Shown piece by piece: positions 22,658 to 34,370 of a stretch of DNA of 46,453 nt. Under the pieces are notes generated by a model, which was given only the letters and a program-made list of their open reading frames with translations, was not told the origin of the DNA and searched no databases. The DNA is from Cochliopodium minus (Eukaryota > Discosea > Himatismenida > Cochliopodiidae), in the NCBI GenBank assembly GCA_024220525.1, contig JAMYWO010000205.1, positions 1-46,453 on the forward strand. The letters are read 5' to 3'. Numbering within the stretch: position 1 is the stretch's first letter; every line of letters begins with the position of its first letter. The position numbers and the translations under genes were made by a program.

Positions 22658-25600
22658 TTATTTTTGTTTTCTCCTCTTGGAGACGTCAGTCTTTTGAAAG
22701 ACTTTCTTCTTGGGAGTTTCCTCATCCTCGTAGCTGTCATCAACTTTCTTGGACTTCTTGGGCTTGGAAGAGTCCTTCTTGGTGTCATTTCTCTTCTTGG
22801 GGTTGACGGCCTTCTTCTTGGAGATGATCTGCTCTGGAGACTCATTAAACTCTACAGAACTGACATCCATATCTTTGATATTCCATTCAGAAGTTTGTTT
22901 CTTTTTGTAGGGAGATTCAAGAACGATGTGGCGGTTGTTTTTTTTATTCTCCTTGTCGGAGGGAGAATCATCCTCAAAGTCCAAAAACCCCTTGGGATCT
23001 CTTTCTATTGGAGAAAGGATGCGGGAGATGGAAGGAGTGTTTTTCGAAGAGATAGGGGTGGAGATGGATTGGCGTCTGTCGCCCCTGTTGAAAGGAGACT
23101 TGAAGCTGGATGTATCGGTGGATCGGTTCAATCTGTTGACAGAAGCCAAGTGATCTTCTACCGTCTTGTACTTGTTGATGTTGACAGGTGTTCCGATTGT
23201 TTTTCTCACACTTGGTACATTAAATTGGGTGTAACCTATTCTAGGAGACTTTGCATTTTTAAGGGGAGTTGCGTTAGCTACGATGGATTTTCTCATGTTT
23301 ACTTGACGAGGGGATTTGGATGAATGGTCGGGTGATTTGAATGTTTCTGCCTTTTTCATGTCGTGCTTCAATTCCGAGGCGAGTTGTGGATCTCCTAAGA
23401 GTATCTCGTTGACTTCTTCTTTGTACTCTTTCATGAGATCTTTGAGGTATTGCATCAAGTATTTGAGGAGTGAGGATTTGTTTTTTTCGAACAGATGTTT
23501 GAGATTGATCAAAACAGGTACAACATTCTCGATTGTATTCTTTTTGAATAACTATAAAAAATAATAAGGATTAAAAAAAGAGTAATAAGGATTAACATTT
23601 AAAAAACAAAAATAAAACTAAAAAATTTTACAGTGTTCAGAATCTTTCCTTTTGCTTCGTTCACACTAGTTGATTCATTTGTTTCCTCTTTTTCTTCATC
23701 ATCATCAACAGTAACAACCTTTTTTCCCGAAACTTTGAGTTGTTTGGAGGACAAAATCTTGAAAGCATCAATAACGAGTTCGTAGCTGGTTTTAAAAGGG
23801 ATCTTCTCATCCACAACAGATGTCAAGATTTCAGAGCAAATCTTTGCAGAGACCTGGAATTTGAGTTCATCATCAAGAGGAGCCATGAGAATCTGATAAA
23901 TCTTCATTCTGTTCTCACGATTCTTTTCTCCCTTCAAAGTGAAGATTTGACGATCACGTAATGTTTGAGGGAACTGATTGTAAGTTGGATGATCCATGAA
24001 ATCGTTGAGATGGAAGATGGCCTCGATGAAATGTGAGAAGAAAAGTTGGCTGGTGGTGGAATTTTTAATTTGGGAGATGTTGGTCAAACAAGACTTTGCA
24101 GCAGAGGAAATTTGGGGACATGGATCAATAGTGGAAAGCAGGATTCTGTAGAACAAAATATTTTTCCATTTGAGATAATTTTGTTTGAGAAGATGGGATA
24201 ACAAGATCAATGTTTGTTTTCTGACTACCAAGTTGGAATCTTGTAAACATGATGCAATGTTGGAGATGTAAGGTTCGATGATACCATTAAACTTTTTACA
24301 AATGTCACACATGATGAAAATGATGTTGTTACGGATGATGGGAGATTGGGAGATCTCTAATTCACGGGCAAAGACAGAACTGTATTTCTTTGCTAACTTT
24401 TCGTTTTCGAGGCAAAGTTTTCCGAGAGTGATGAACGCTATTGCTCTCACTTGAGGTGTGACAAGATACTCTTTATTTCCTTCCTTTTGAGAGACTAGGG
24501 TTTGTACGATGGTGGTCAAACGTTCAGGAAAATCTCCAAAACAAACTTGTGCAATCGACCCAGCAGTGTAAAGATAAGCAATGATTTCGATATCGGTCAA
24601 ATTTAGTTTCTCAATACTGTCATCTTTTTTGGAGTTGTTGTTAGACATGACGTATTTTGTGAGAACATCATCACAAGTCTTCATGAGATCGCCTGTCCAC
24701 TCCAAAATTCTGTTCTTCACATTCTTCTCACTGTTTGGCTCAATAGAATGGCAAACAGAAATGATAGTGTCAACGTAAGATTGGATCAACATTGCAGGCA
24801 AAGTGAAAGAGGAGAGATCTTCCAAAAGTTCTTTGTTAAGCTTTTTGAGTTGTTTCTGTCCAAGTCTGTCACTGCAACAACAAAGCATCTTCAAGAGAAG
24901 TTGTGTTTTTTGTGCATCTTCAGATTTGTTCTCGATTTTGTTCCAATGATCATACAAGAGTTCGCTGTCGATATTCTCAGGAAAATGAGGAGCAAGTTCA
25001 CATAACAACACCCATGATTGCTTTTCGTTTCTTCCTACTTCTATGCAGCTTTGGAGAGAACTGATCAAGTTTTTAGGTACTTTTTTCTTTGATACCAAAA
25101 ACTGGCAGACAAATTGCATAAACTTTAGAGCATCCCCTTCTAATTGATCAACAATAAGCCAAACGTCTTGATCCTTTGATCCTTTTTTACTTGCGGAGAT
25201 TAATCTTTGGAATAAAGTTTCATCTATCACATCCACTGCCTTTTGTTGTACAGATTGCTCAGGATCCAAAACTCTTGGAAGAACAGAGTTGAGCCAAGTT
25301 TTGATAAGATCTACGTTTGAAGGGTTTGACATGAGCAATTCAGTGATGGATTGGATACCTTGCCTCCTTGTAGCAAGAGATGGATCTTGGCAAAGTCTTG
25401 CAAAGATTTCGATATCAGATTTAGTGAATTTGAATTCTTTAATAGACAAAGACAAGACTTCCAAAGCTTGCATCGCAAATTTTCTCACACTACTTTTAGG
25501 ATCTTGAACTCTTCTTCTAATGAGCCCGAACAAATCGATCTTCTCATCAGACAAAATCTCCTCCTTCAAAAAACATTCTAAACTCTCCTTCTTTAGTTTG

Positions 25601-27249
25601 AATACCGAAATGATGGAAGCGATAGACTTTGATCTTACTGTCATTATGGAATCAGAAGCCCTATCGATCAGTGTTTTCATCAAAGTCATCAAAATTTCTT
25701 TCTCCTCCTCACTCCATTTCTTCTTGGAAGAATAATACTCTACAAGTTCAGTGGACAACTCTACCGAGAACACTCTGTGTGAAGTTTTGGTGTTTTTGGA
25801 TAACTTACTGAACCAGTTGATGATTTTCACTTGTTGTTTGAGAGGTGTTCTTTTGAAGATGGAGACGATAGTTTCGCAGGCAAGGGCCTTGTAAGATGCC
25901 TTTTCCGGAACATTCAAAGCAACATGTTGAACAAACTTTTCGGTTGTGTCAAAAAAACTAAAATCTTCAATTTCCATAGCATCTCTAAGAGTAAAGAAAA
26001 CAAATAAAAACAAAATAAATGTCCAAAAAAAAAAATTTTACATAATGAATTGCAATGAATAGCTTCTTGTTAATAGTTTGTGCTTTTGGATGGTTGGAGT
26101 GATGTCTCCATAGTTAAGAAGGATGTTAGGCATCAACCTTGTCAAAACTTGCTTGAAAATCTCCTCAACATCTCCGTGATCAGGAGAAAGAAGGAGCTTC
26201 AAGGAGAAGATGGAGAGCTCGATTGGATTGTTATCTTCGATGAAGCTGTTCACATTACTTTTGCTTATTTTTTTCATATCTTCCTTTGAGTGAGAAACAA
26301 AGAGATTGAATCTTGCTATTTCGCAAAATGCACTGATAGCTTTAGAAAGATTAAAGATTAGGATTGAATAATAAAAAGAAATTTCAATATTATAAGGAGA
26401 TTAATTAATTTCAAGAATGATTTGAATAAGGAATTTTTGATTGTTTTACATGTATTTACACATTCTGGATAATTTGATAATGGAAAAGATGATATCAAAG
26501 ATTGAAGAGCTTTTAACATAGTGATGACCATTGATAACATTGTTGTATCTTCAACAAGATCTTTTATAAAAAACATTAATATCTTCTTATATCAGTGTTT
26601 ATATTTAATTTTTTTTACCTTCAGAGATATCCTCATCTTCTGTGACAATTTTTTTCTTTTTGGCGGTTTTCTTTTTTGATTTTGATTTCGATTCGCCTTG
26701 ATTTGGATTAACCCTACAATAGATTGGATAATCCCTGAGCAATTCAAAGACATAACAAACCACAGTTGGATGGAATACTTCACTCTTGCTGCTTCCTTTG
26801 ATGCAGAGGAGAGTGATATAGATATGTGAAGAGAGATAAGCAGCTTTGATCTTATCTTGGTCCCTCATCATGATATATTGGCTCAAATTGGCGATCATGC
26901 TTCTCAATTCAATATTCTGTTCGATTATGTGCTGAAAATATCCTGGAAATTCTTTTTGGCATATTTTTTCTAAATTAGATAATAATGCAATCATATCATC
27001 GATGTTTATTTCATCACTATCCCCTTCTTCTTTCTTAGTTTTTTTTTTATTGTTGTTTTTCTTTTTTGATTTTTTTCCCCATAATTCGTTTGACCATTCT
27101 GTATGATTATCGAGACACATCTGCTTAATTTGTTCTACAGATTCATTAAATAAAATATTCATTTCCTCTTTATCTATTGAGCTATCATTCATTATTGATG
27201 CTTCATTCTTTAATTGGTTCTTACTTGAATTCTTTTTCTGTTTCTTCAT
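22658..27249 (-). CDS. NCAPD3: condensin II HEAT-repeat subunit NCAP-D3, 5 exons, 1424 aa
   Basis: Non-SMC subunit of condensin II, which compacts mitotic chromosomes and organises interphase nuclei. Exons: 27249-26619, 26560-26462, 26339-26042, 25984-23632, 23551-22658; phases agree. HEAT repeats fill the middle (QDPKSSVRKFAMQALEVLSL, DPSLATRRQGIQSITELL). The condensin core RNNIIFIMCDICKKFNGIIE is followed by QDSNLVVRKQTLILLSHLLK. The D3-specific run FFSHFIEAIFHLNDFMDHPT with QTLRDRQIFTLKGEKNRENR is diagnostic of D3 over the condensin I subunit D2. The C-terminus (KKNTIENVVPVLINLKHLFE, then about 220 residues) is disordered, basic and rich in SP sites (KSPRQV, AKSPRI, LSPIER, ESPYKK), as expected for CDK regulation. 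The N-terminus is charged and lysine-rich. The gene looks complete. The donor of exon 2 was chosen by phase. Confidence 0.93.
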
Positions 27250-27501
27250 CTTAAATTTTTTTTTTAAATTTTTAAAATATTTGGCGCAAAAAATTAAATG
27301 AAAGAATTTTTGTCCAGTATTTTATATTCAAAGATGATAAAACCACTTACTATTTGAAATTTATATCTCTTTGAAGATCTGAAGTCGATTTAAGAGCCTT
27401 ATAATTCAAATTATAAATAATGATTGAAAGGAAAATGTTGGTTATAGAATGAATTTATTGAAGTTAAGTTTTTTTTTGAAATTTTTTAAGTAGAAAGAAT
27501 T

Positions 27502-27575
27502 TTAATTTGGAGTCAAGATTGATTCTCCAGTTGTCTTCCAAGTTCTGTTCTCAAGTTGCATTTCATTGGTTGGAG
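27502..27575 (-). CDS. INO1: myo-inositol-3-phosphate synthase, last 24 codons and stop
   Basis: The reverse complement is identical, base for base over the whole visible coding tail, to 1268-1341, including the stop; it ends GENRTWKT...TGESILTPN-type coding ([15 protein letters not shown], then TAA). Identity ends only a few bases after the stop: ATATTTATT in block A against TCTTTCTAC here. It is therefore the 3' end of a second copy with its own 3' flank. The rest of the gene is absent from block C and belongs with 18016-18249. Confidence 0.95.
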
Positions 27576-27576
27576 N
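27576..27576. other. single-n join between blocks C and D
   Basis: One n that abruptly joins a minus-strand INO1 tail to a plus-strand USP40-like exon. Each gene is cut mid-exon at this point. Confidence 0.95.
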
Positions 27577-29427
27577 TCCACCACTATCTACCAGCTCAGA
27601 ATGAAAATCAACGAGATTATCTTTGGGGAGAATTGTCAAGATATCCACACTCGTTTATTAAGAACATCAAATAATTCTTCTGGTTATAAAAAAACTTTTT
27701 ATTTTTTTTTTTTAAATTTTTATTTTTATTTTTATTTTTATTTTTATTTTTATTTTTATTTTTATTTTTATTTTTATTCATTTTTATATTAAAATTTTAT
27801 TTTTTCGTTTAAAAGTATTTACTTACTTTTTATTTTTTAGGCGAGGCTTTCAAGAATGAATCCTCTTCTTTGAAGGATGTGGGAATTACTAACCTCACCA
27901 CTGTAATCATAGAACTAGGCAAAATAGAATATCAAATCCAAGAACTCAAACTCAATGTTGTTTGGGTAAAACAAAAAAATTATAAACAGTTTCTTTTTAA
28001 ATTTATTTTCGTTTTTTTTAATTAATTTTTGTTTTTTTTTGATTAATTTTTGTTTTTTTTTAATTTTTATTTTTAAAATAATTTTTTAAAAGAGAGAATC
28101 TTCTTTGAAGGAAAAAGAACTCCATTCACAAACACTCAAATTCAAAAAAGATCAAAAGATGGGAGAAGTCAAGAAAATGATTCAGGAGTCCTTTCAAATA
28201 GAATTCTCCGACAAAGTGAAATATAGGCTCAGATCGAGTGATATGTGGCAAGAGGCTGACAAAATAATCACTGATGAAGATTTGACATTAGAAAAATTGA
28301 ATTTCAAAGATGGTGAGACTCTTTTTTTCGAAGAAGGAGCAATCCCACAAAAAGGTAAGATATTTAAAACATTTTTTATTCTTTTTATTTTTTTTGTTTT
28401 TTTATTTTATTTTTAATTACATAATATTTTAAATTTTTTTTTAAAAATCTTTATTTTTTATCTTTTTTTTTATTTTTTGTTATTATATCATATTTTTTAT
28501 TTTTATTTTTATTTGTTTGATAATTTAGGTGATATCGAACTTTACTTTGAAACAAGAAGTCTGGTGTTCGAATCAGTGGAGAAATTATGGGCAACTTCAC
28601 CATTCCCAGGATCCCACCTCTTCCCTAAATCAACCACCTCCGTCCTCTTCCTCAAACAACACATTTTCCATCACTACGGTCTTGAAAAGTTGGTTGATAA
28701 TCCTTCTTTCTTGCGTTTGTGGTCTTCCAAAAGAATCTTAAAGAATGATAATGATTATTTAAAGCAACTTCATATTCCGAATGGTAAGTATTTAGTTAAA
28801 TTATTAATTTTAATTTTTGTTATCAAATTTTTTCAATAGGTAGCACTATTTCAGTCGAATTCTTGCCAGAACAAGAAACTTTGTCCCAAAATTCAATTTA
28901 TTTGTTCGTCTCCCAAAGAAATTGCGACTCTAGATCCTTTCTCCAACCAATTCAATTCATCTATAACAAACCCAACAACAAAAAGATGATTTCTTCTCAA
29001 CATTTTTTGTCGGAACTAGAAAATTTTTTGAAGATTGAAAGGAAACATCTTTACATTTCTAAATATAGTGTAACTTGGAAAGAGTTGTACAGTTCTTATC
29101 ATGACAATCATGTTGAACTTTCTGAAATAAAGGAGGGAAACATTGTGGTAAAAAAATTTTTATTTTTTTTTTTTTAATATATTTTTACTTTTTTTTCATT
29201 CTTTTTTCAAGGAACAAAACAAAGAAAGAGATGTGGTAAATTTTTATTTGAATGATTCTGATTTGATTTGTTGGAAAGATACTCGTGAAGATCCCGAGAA
29301 CAAAGATCATTTCATGAGAAAAATCAAATCAAATAACCCTCAATACATCACTAGTTTTGAAAAGTCAAGCAGAATAATGCCAAAACAAAAAGAAGAATCT
29401 TTGAAAATTGATTTGATATTTAAATAA
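27577..29427 (+). CDS. USP40-like ubiquitin protease, C-terminal ubiquitin-like region (5' part missing), 423 aa
   Basis: Six exons in phase: 27577-27682, 27841-27965, 28093-28354, 28529-28783, 28840-29147, 29212-29427, with a TAA stop. No catalytic domain is in view. The visible part is a chain of ubiquitin-like folds with USP40/USP47-style transitions: GITNLTTVIIELGKIEYQIQ, EDLTLEKLNFKDGETLFFEE then GAIPQKGDIELYF, and STISVEFLPEQETLSQNSIY. The tail (KERDVVNFYLNDSDLICWKD then TREDPE) resembles the USP40 end, where a ubiquitin-like domain is followed by a charged tail. The frame is open at the left edge, so the catalytic half lies beyond the block join. It ends 25 bp from the convergent gene. 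USP47 or another multi-UBL protease is the alternative. Confidence 0.7.
27717..27778. repeat. (TTTTTA)n hexamer microsatellite in a USP40-like intron
   Basis: About ten copies of the hexamer TTTTTA, seen directly, in the first visible intron of the USP40-like gene. Confidence 0.95.
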
Positions 29428-29452
29428 TAATAAATGTTATCTAATTAATTAT

Positions 29453-30857
29453 TTATTTCTTTTGATCAATAACACTTATTTCCTCCTTTAAGTAATAATA
29501 TTGTTCAATAAACTGTTGGTGTAAAGGCTTTACAGTTTCAGAAACACCTTTACCGTGAATTTCCACAGCCTCCTTTAAAAGATCGCTCAATCTTAAAAGT
29601 TGAGCTTTCAATAATTCAAACTGAGAATAAGTGAGAGTTTTGGAAGCAACATCAATAACATCAGAAACAACAAATCCAGTGTTCAACAAAACACCATGTA
29701 AAACTTGAGTCATTCTTGTCATCACCACTTGTTTCCCTCCAGAGTTTTTGACCAACAAACCAAATTTAACATTTACCAAAGAAAGTTGTTCATTTTTCTT
29801 AACGATGCTTTCTAACAAACTGAAAGCAGGGCTGATAAGTACCTTTTCTGTTTTTGAAATGAAGGAAATTTGTGAAGAACAAGGCATAATGTTGCAACTT
29901 TTGTAATATCTCCTACACAAAAATGTTTATTTAAATTTTTATTTTCTTAAAGTGAAAAAATAAAAACAATCACTTTTCAATGAAAACAGATTTCCATCCT
30001 TCTAAAGTTGGATCCTCACATTTTATTGGTTTATTGAAAAGGAAAAGATCCGTGATACTAAATACATATTCATTATTACTTTAAATTAATTTTATTTTTT
30101 ACCCAACAATGACACCAGAAGAGAGGCCTTGCTCGTATTGGTCGCGACTCACAGGCATTACTCTGAATATTTGTATGAATTTTTTTGATGGATGCTCGAT
30201 TATCTCTTGAGATGGTTTGTTTGCGTGTTCCTTAAAAAAAAAAAAATAAAAAGTGTTAAAAAAAAATGAAAAAAAATAAAAATGTTAAATTAATAAATAA
30301 AAGTAATAATGATAAAAAATAAAAATAAAATAAAAATAAAAAGAGTTAAATTAGATAAAAGTAATGATTACAAAAAATTATTACAATAACTTCATCAACA
30401 CCAATTTTATTTTTGAGTTTTTCGACAAATTCCTGGAGTCTTTTTATAATTATTAAAAGAAAAGGATGAATGACAAAAAGAAATTTAATTATTTTCACCT
30501 TTCTAATTTCTCGTCATTTTTCCAAATTAATTCTCTATTCCTAAATTAAATAAAAATAAAAAATGAATAAAATAAAATTAATAAAATTGATAAAAAAAAT
30601 TATAATATTAAAAAAATAAAAAAATAAAATTAAAAAAATAAAAATTACTTGAGAATTTCAGGGAAACTTCCATAGAAAGCAACATAAAAAAAACAACATT
30701 CGATTTTCATGTTGTTGGACAAATCAGACTCCTCCAAAGCTTCCTTCAATTTTCCCTTCCTCGAGTCATCGTCAAAGCTTTTATCCTTGTTGATCAATCC
30801 TAGCATGTCGTAAGCTAAATAGTACAATTTCTCCTCTGAAAGAATTATCCTGAACAT
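29453..30857 (-). CDS. unrecognised protein, 6 exons, 325 aa
   Basis: Exons: 30857-30649, 30540-30499, 30439-30385, 30230-30103, 30057-29974, 29912-29453; phases agree, from MFRIILSEEKLYYLAYDMLG to a C-terminus of ISVIDQKK. I do not recognise the family. The N-terminal 70 residues are helical and hydrophobic but without a clear membrane segment. The middle has a short beta-type stretch (KFIQIFRVMPVSRDQYEQGL, SSGVIVGITDLFLF). The C-terminal 150 residues look all-helical and amphipathic (FELLKAQLLRLSDLLKEAVE, HQQFIEQYYYLKEEISVI). The consistent splice phases and regular protein composition argue for a real gene. Tail-to-tail with the USP40-like gene (25 bp apart). The F-box gene lies about 210 bp upstream on the same strand. 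Confidence 0.72.
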
Positions 30858-31069
30858 TTTTTCGATAACGTTTCTTTCTTTTCTTTCCTTTTAAATTGAT
30901 TTTAATTTATTTGATATTTTTTAATTGACTTAATTATTATTAAATTTGAATTTTTTTAAATAGAAATTTTTGAAATATATATTCTTTTTATTATCATTTA
31001 AAATTCTTCTTGCTTATTTTTTATTTAAAATATTAGAATATTTTCAATAAATTTATAGTTTTAATGAAT

Positions 31070-31787
31070 CTAATTTTTTTCAAAAAATTTTTGTACTTTT
31101 TTAGGATTTTTTAAGGCTTTATAGAAACTGAACATGTACTTCTCTAATACCAAATTGCTCGGTATGTTCTTTTGTAAAAGATCGAGGTATTTTGTTTCTT
31201 GCTTCCCATCATTTATCCCTTTGAAATATTCCTATTTTTCAAGAAAAATTGAATTATTTTGAAATTTTAAATTTCAGTGAAAAACAATATAAATATTTTT
31301 TTTTTTATTACGTATAATGATAACAATGTAAAATTATATAATGGTATTGTCAGATAATCTTTCGTCTTTTGCGCATATTCGTGCAATTCTTTGATATCTT
31401 TCAATGGCATGCCCATTAAATCTATAAATTGTTTTTGAAATGAGGATTAATGAATAGCAACGATTTGGTAGGTTTTGAATTTACGATATTCTTTGAATGA
31501 TTGTTTCCAATTATCATTCTCTTGGATGGATTTGCTGTCTGGAAAATTTCTGATGCATAAATTCTTCCATAATATATTGTTTGAGAAAATTCTTTTGTCA
31601 AATAAATGTTCAATAAGAATATTCAAATTTGATTGGGGGTATAAGCTTTCAAATTAAATTTTTTTATATTTTTATTTTTTTGGGTTTACTTGTTGAATGA
31701 TTTTGATGTTGATAAACATCTTTTAATATCATGAATGTTTAAATAACTGGAGATTTTAGCAATAACAAGCAAAGGAAACAATTCCAT
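31070..31787 (-). CDS. small F-box-like protein, 4 exons, 176 aa
   Basis: Exons: 31787-31690, 31645-31485, 31421-31312, 31231-31070 (TAG stop); phases agree. The first 45 residues read as an F-box: FPLLVIAKISSYLNIHDIKR followed by CLSTSKSFN. After it comes the usual second signature of these proteins, NILWKNLCIRNFPDSK with DNWKQSFKEY. The remaining about 80 residues are helical with no recognised substrate-binding repeat. F-box proteins bind SKP1 and recruit targets to SCF ubiquitin ligases. It is very short, so it may be an F-box-only adaptor or a gene with a reduced C-terminus. The exon 2 donor was fixed by phase against the next two exons. Confidence 0.72.
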
Positions 31788-32348
31788 AAGGATTTATTTT
31801 CGATATTAATTTTTTTTATTATAAATTTCCAATTTTGGAAGATTGATTGAATCAAAATTCAAAAAAAAGAAAATCAAAACAAAAGATCAAAATTAGTGAT
31901 GGAAAGTCAAAGTTTTAATTTGTGAGACAAAAGAAATTAATAATAGAACATAATTAAAAATGATGAAGTGATTCTAAACATTCTGGTATAAAAAAACACC
32001 AAAACTGCATTCCATTTTAGATTTTAATTCTTCTTATTCAAATGAAAAAGCTTTTTATTAACTATTTCAATCATTCTAAAAGAGACTGTAATCTTGAAAT
32101 CTAATAAAAGAAATCTGATCTACAACCAAACCCAGTGAATAGTAAACTAAATAATTTTGACAATCTCAAGCAATCTCCAACAAAAATTTCTAAATCATTT
32201 CAAGAAATAATGCTTTTTAAAATTGATAATAAAAAAAAAACCTGTATTTAAATGATAATATAGAAAAATCGATTCTATAAAACCATTATAGATCCAATAA
32301 TGTACATTCTATAAATATAATTTTTAATGTTGCAAAAGTTTTATACTG
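31788..32348. other. intergenic region upstream of the F-box gene
   Basis: 561 bp between the F-box start codon and the stop of the next minus-strand gene. It contains A/T-rich sequence with no coding frame, no repeat array and no RNA-like structure that I can recognise. Confidence 0.45.
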
Positions 32349-32788
32349 TCATATTTTGTCGTTTTCATTATTCAAAATGATTTTCTCCACATTATTGGGA
32401 AGGTTGTAGTTGAATTCAATTTGAATCTCAGAGATCTTCTCATAATCATGCTGTACAACTTCCTTTTCTTCATTTTCTACGAATAATTTTTTCTTCACAC
32501 CATCATCTATACCTTCATTCTTCAACTCTTGTATCATACTCTTCTTTTCTTTATGATATTAAGAAATTATTATTATTTTTTATATTTTTAAATTTCTTAC
32601 TGAGAGATGATCCATTCAATGAAGGTGATTCAGTTCCAAATGTTTTTTCTGAATCATCAAAATCCTTCAAATCAAATACTTCTGATTCTCTTTTTTTTTA
32701 ATTGTTGTTTGTATTTAAAAGGAAGATTAATTGATAGGGATTTACAATATATGAAACCATATTACTTTAATGCGTTGATAAAATTCAT
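32349..32788 (-). CDS. small charged protein, 3 exons, 103 aa, unrecognised
   Basis: Inferred exons 32788-32766, 32689-32601, 32548-32349; phases agree and give 103 aa. The protein begins MNFINALKESEVFDLKDFDD and is rich in Lys, Glu, Asp and Asn, with no membrane segment or known domain (IQELKNEGIDDGVKKKLFVE in the middle). It may be mostly disordered. The first exon is only 23 nt and the model leans on phase consistency, so the start could be wrong. It sits immediately downstream (about 95 bp) of the cluster of three related genes and on the same strand. Confidence 0.5.
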
Positions 32789-32883
32789 TTGAAGAAAAAT
32801 TTATAGTCTTATATTGAAATCAAACACTATTTTTCTTTTTATTTATTTTTTTTTTTTTTTTTTATTTAAATTATTTTGAAGGA

Positions 32884-34320
32884 TCATTTGGAAATGATGA
32901 AGTTATTGATGATATAAGTGATAGGTTTAGGAAACTTTCCTAATTTCTTGTAATTTTTGTTCCAACGATAAATAATCATCAAAAATAGTCTGATTCTTGT
33001 TTGAATCTAAAAACAAAAAATTATAATTAATTGAAGTAAAACCAAATAAAATTAAGTGATCATAAATAAGTTTTGATTTCGGATTTTACTCCCAAAGAAA
33101 ATTGTTGATGAACTTCAGTAGACCATTCAATTTTTTTCGAAACATATCTTAAACATCTTTTGAGTATCTCCACTTCTTTAGGGTCTGAAATACTTTAAAA
33201 TTTCAAACAAAAATTAAATAAATGATGAAATATCACTTATAATCAAAAAAAGGATATACTTAGAAGCAAAAGATATAACTTTTCCTAGTCCATAACTTTT
33301 TTCTGCGATCATAGGAAGACCATTTGAATAACTTGCTAATTTAAATTTATAAATTATTTATTTTTTAAATTTTTATTTATTTTATTTATTACAAACTTTT
33401 AAAAACATTTTACCGATTAGTTTTGAACCTTCTGTAAGCTCTAATTTTAAGCCACTAGCATTAAACGACTCTATTCCCAATAATAACTCATGAACATGGC
33501 CCTCAGGGACATAATCAGAAGAAACATTAAGATCTGACCACGTGGGAACAACTGTAAAAACAAAAAGTAAAATTAAATTTACACAAAAGGAAAGAAATAA
33601 GAAAATTAATGTGATGTTTACCATTTACATCTAGATGTCCATTGTTCAAGTGCAAAGGATCTTTTTTTAAACAAAAAAATTATCGAAAAGTGTAAATAAA
33701 AAAGAGGAAAAATGGAAATTGGTTTACGAGGAAACCTGTAAGGTAGACACCATGTTGCTCCAGAACCAAAGTTATTTCCAGGCTTTTTAAAAATTACAAT
33801 AATTTAAAATAATATGATTAACTCCTTTATTACCTTGAATATAACTACTCCTCCTTTTTCATTTGTTTTAAAATTAATTAGGGAATTATGAAACAATTTT
33901 TGTGTTTCTATTTGTACCATTTTTAACATACTCCATCAAGGTATCACATGTTTTCTCCCTATCTATTAACTCCGTTCCTATCATTTCAAATAAAATTTTA
34001 ATATAACATTTTTATTTGGGTTATTAAAATATCAACCACTACATGTGAATACAGCTCTTTATTATTTCGAATAATTAAATAAAGAAAAAAATCTATTCCT
34101 TTTCCAATTCACCTATAATCTATTATTTCATTCAATTCCAATGCTTTTTTGCAAAATATCACTGATTTGCATTTTGAAAGCATATCATCCCCTGAAACTC
34201 CAGAATTCCTGGATATCAAGAAATAAGATTCAAATAAATAAATGAAAGAAAATAAATATATAACCCTGCTGTATTCAAGAAAATGTAATAATCCTGCTCT
34301 TTTTGAAGAATTTCTTGCAT
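32884..34320 (-). CDS. GATase-like-fold protein, cluster member 1, multi-exon
   Basis: Starts MQEILQKEQDYYIFLNTAG (34320) and ends ...YIINNFIISK with TGA at 32884. Exons recognised by comparison with members 2 and 3: around 34320-34264, 34210-34130, 34000-33914, then GGVVIFK / PGNNFGSGATWCLPYRFP, DPLHLNNGHLDV, TWSDLNVSSDYVPEGHVHEL, LPMIAEKSYGLGKVISFA, RCLRYVSKKIEWSTEVHQQF and IQTRIRLFLMIIYRWNK. The pattern of a Gly-rich strand after an EYV helix (GGGVVIF...), an H-x-L-L-x-G-I-x-S-F segment and a late P-M-I-A-E-K-x-Y-G-L-G-K-V strand is that of class I glutamine-amidotransferase-like domains. No catalytic Cys-His-Glu triad is evident, so a non-enzymatic or ThuA-like role is possible. This copy alone has a 51-nt intron (33783-33833) inside IFK/PGNN. 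Confidence 0.65.
33914..34225. repeat. three-copy near-identical block, copy in member 1
   Basis: About 310 bp spanning two exons and two introns, matched almost base for base at 35151-35463 and 36752-37063. The only differences I see by eye are a few single bases (for example GCATATCATCCCC here against GCATTTCATCCCG in the other two). Introns are as conserved as exons. Confidence 0.9.
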
Positions 34321-34370
34321 CAATTTTTTTTTATTTATTTTTAATTGTATTTGATTTTTTAACCAAAATA

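Noticed and set aside
22664-23323. 219-codon plus-strand open frame
   Set aside because: Antisense shadow of the lysine- and serine-rich NCAP-D3 tail.
1-27575. INO1 as a naturally scattered (trans-spliced) gene
   Set aside because: All pieces end exactly at block edges or n. Assembly breakage by two similar copies explains this more simply.
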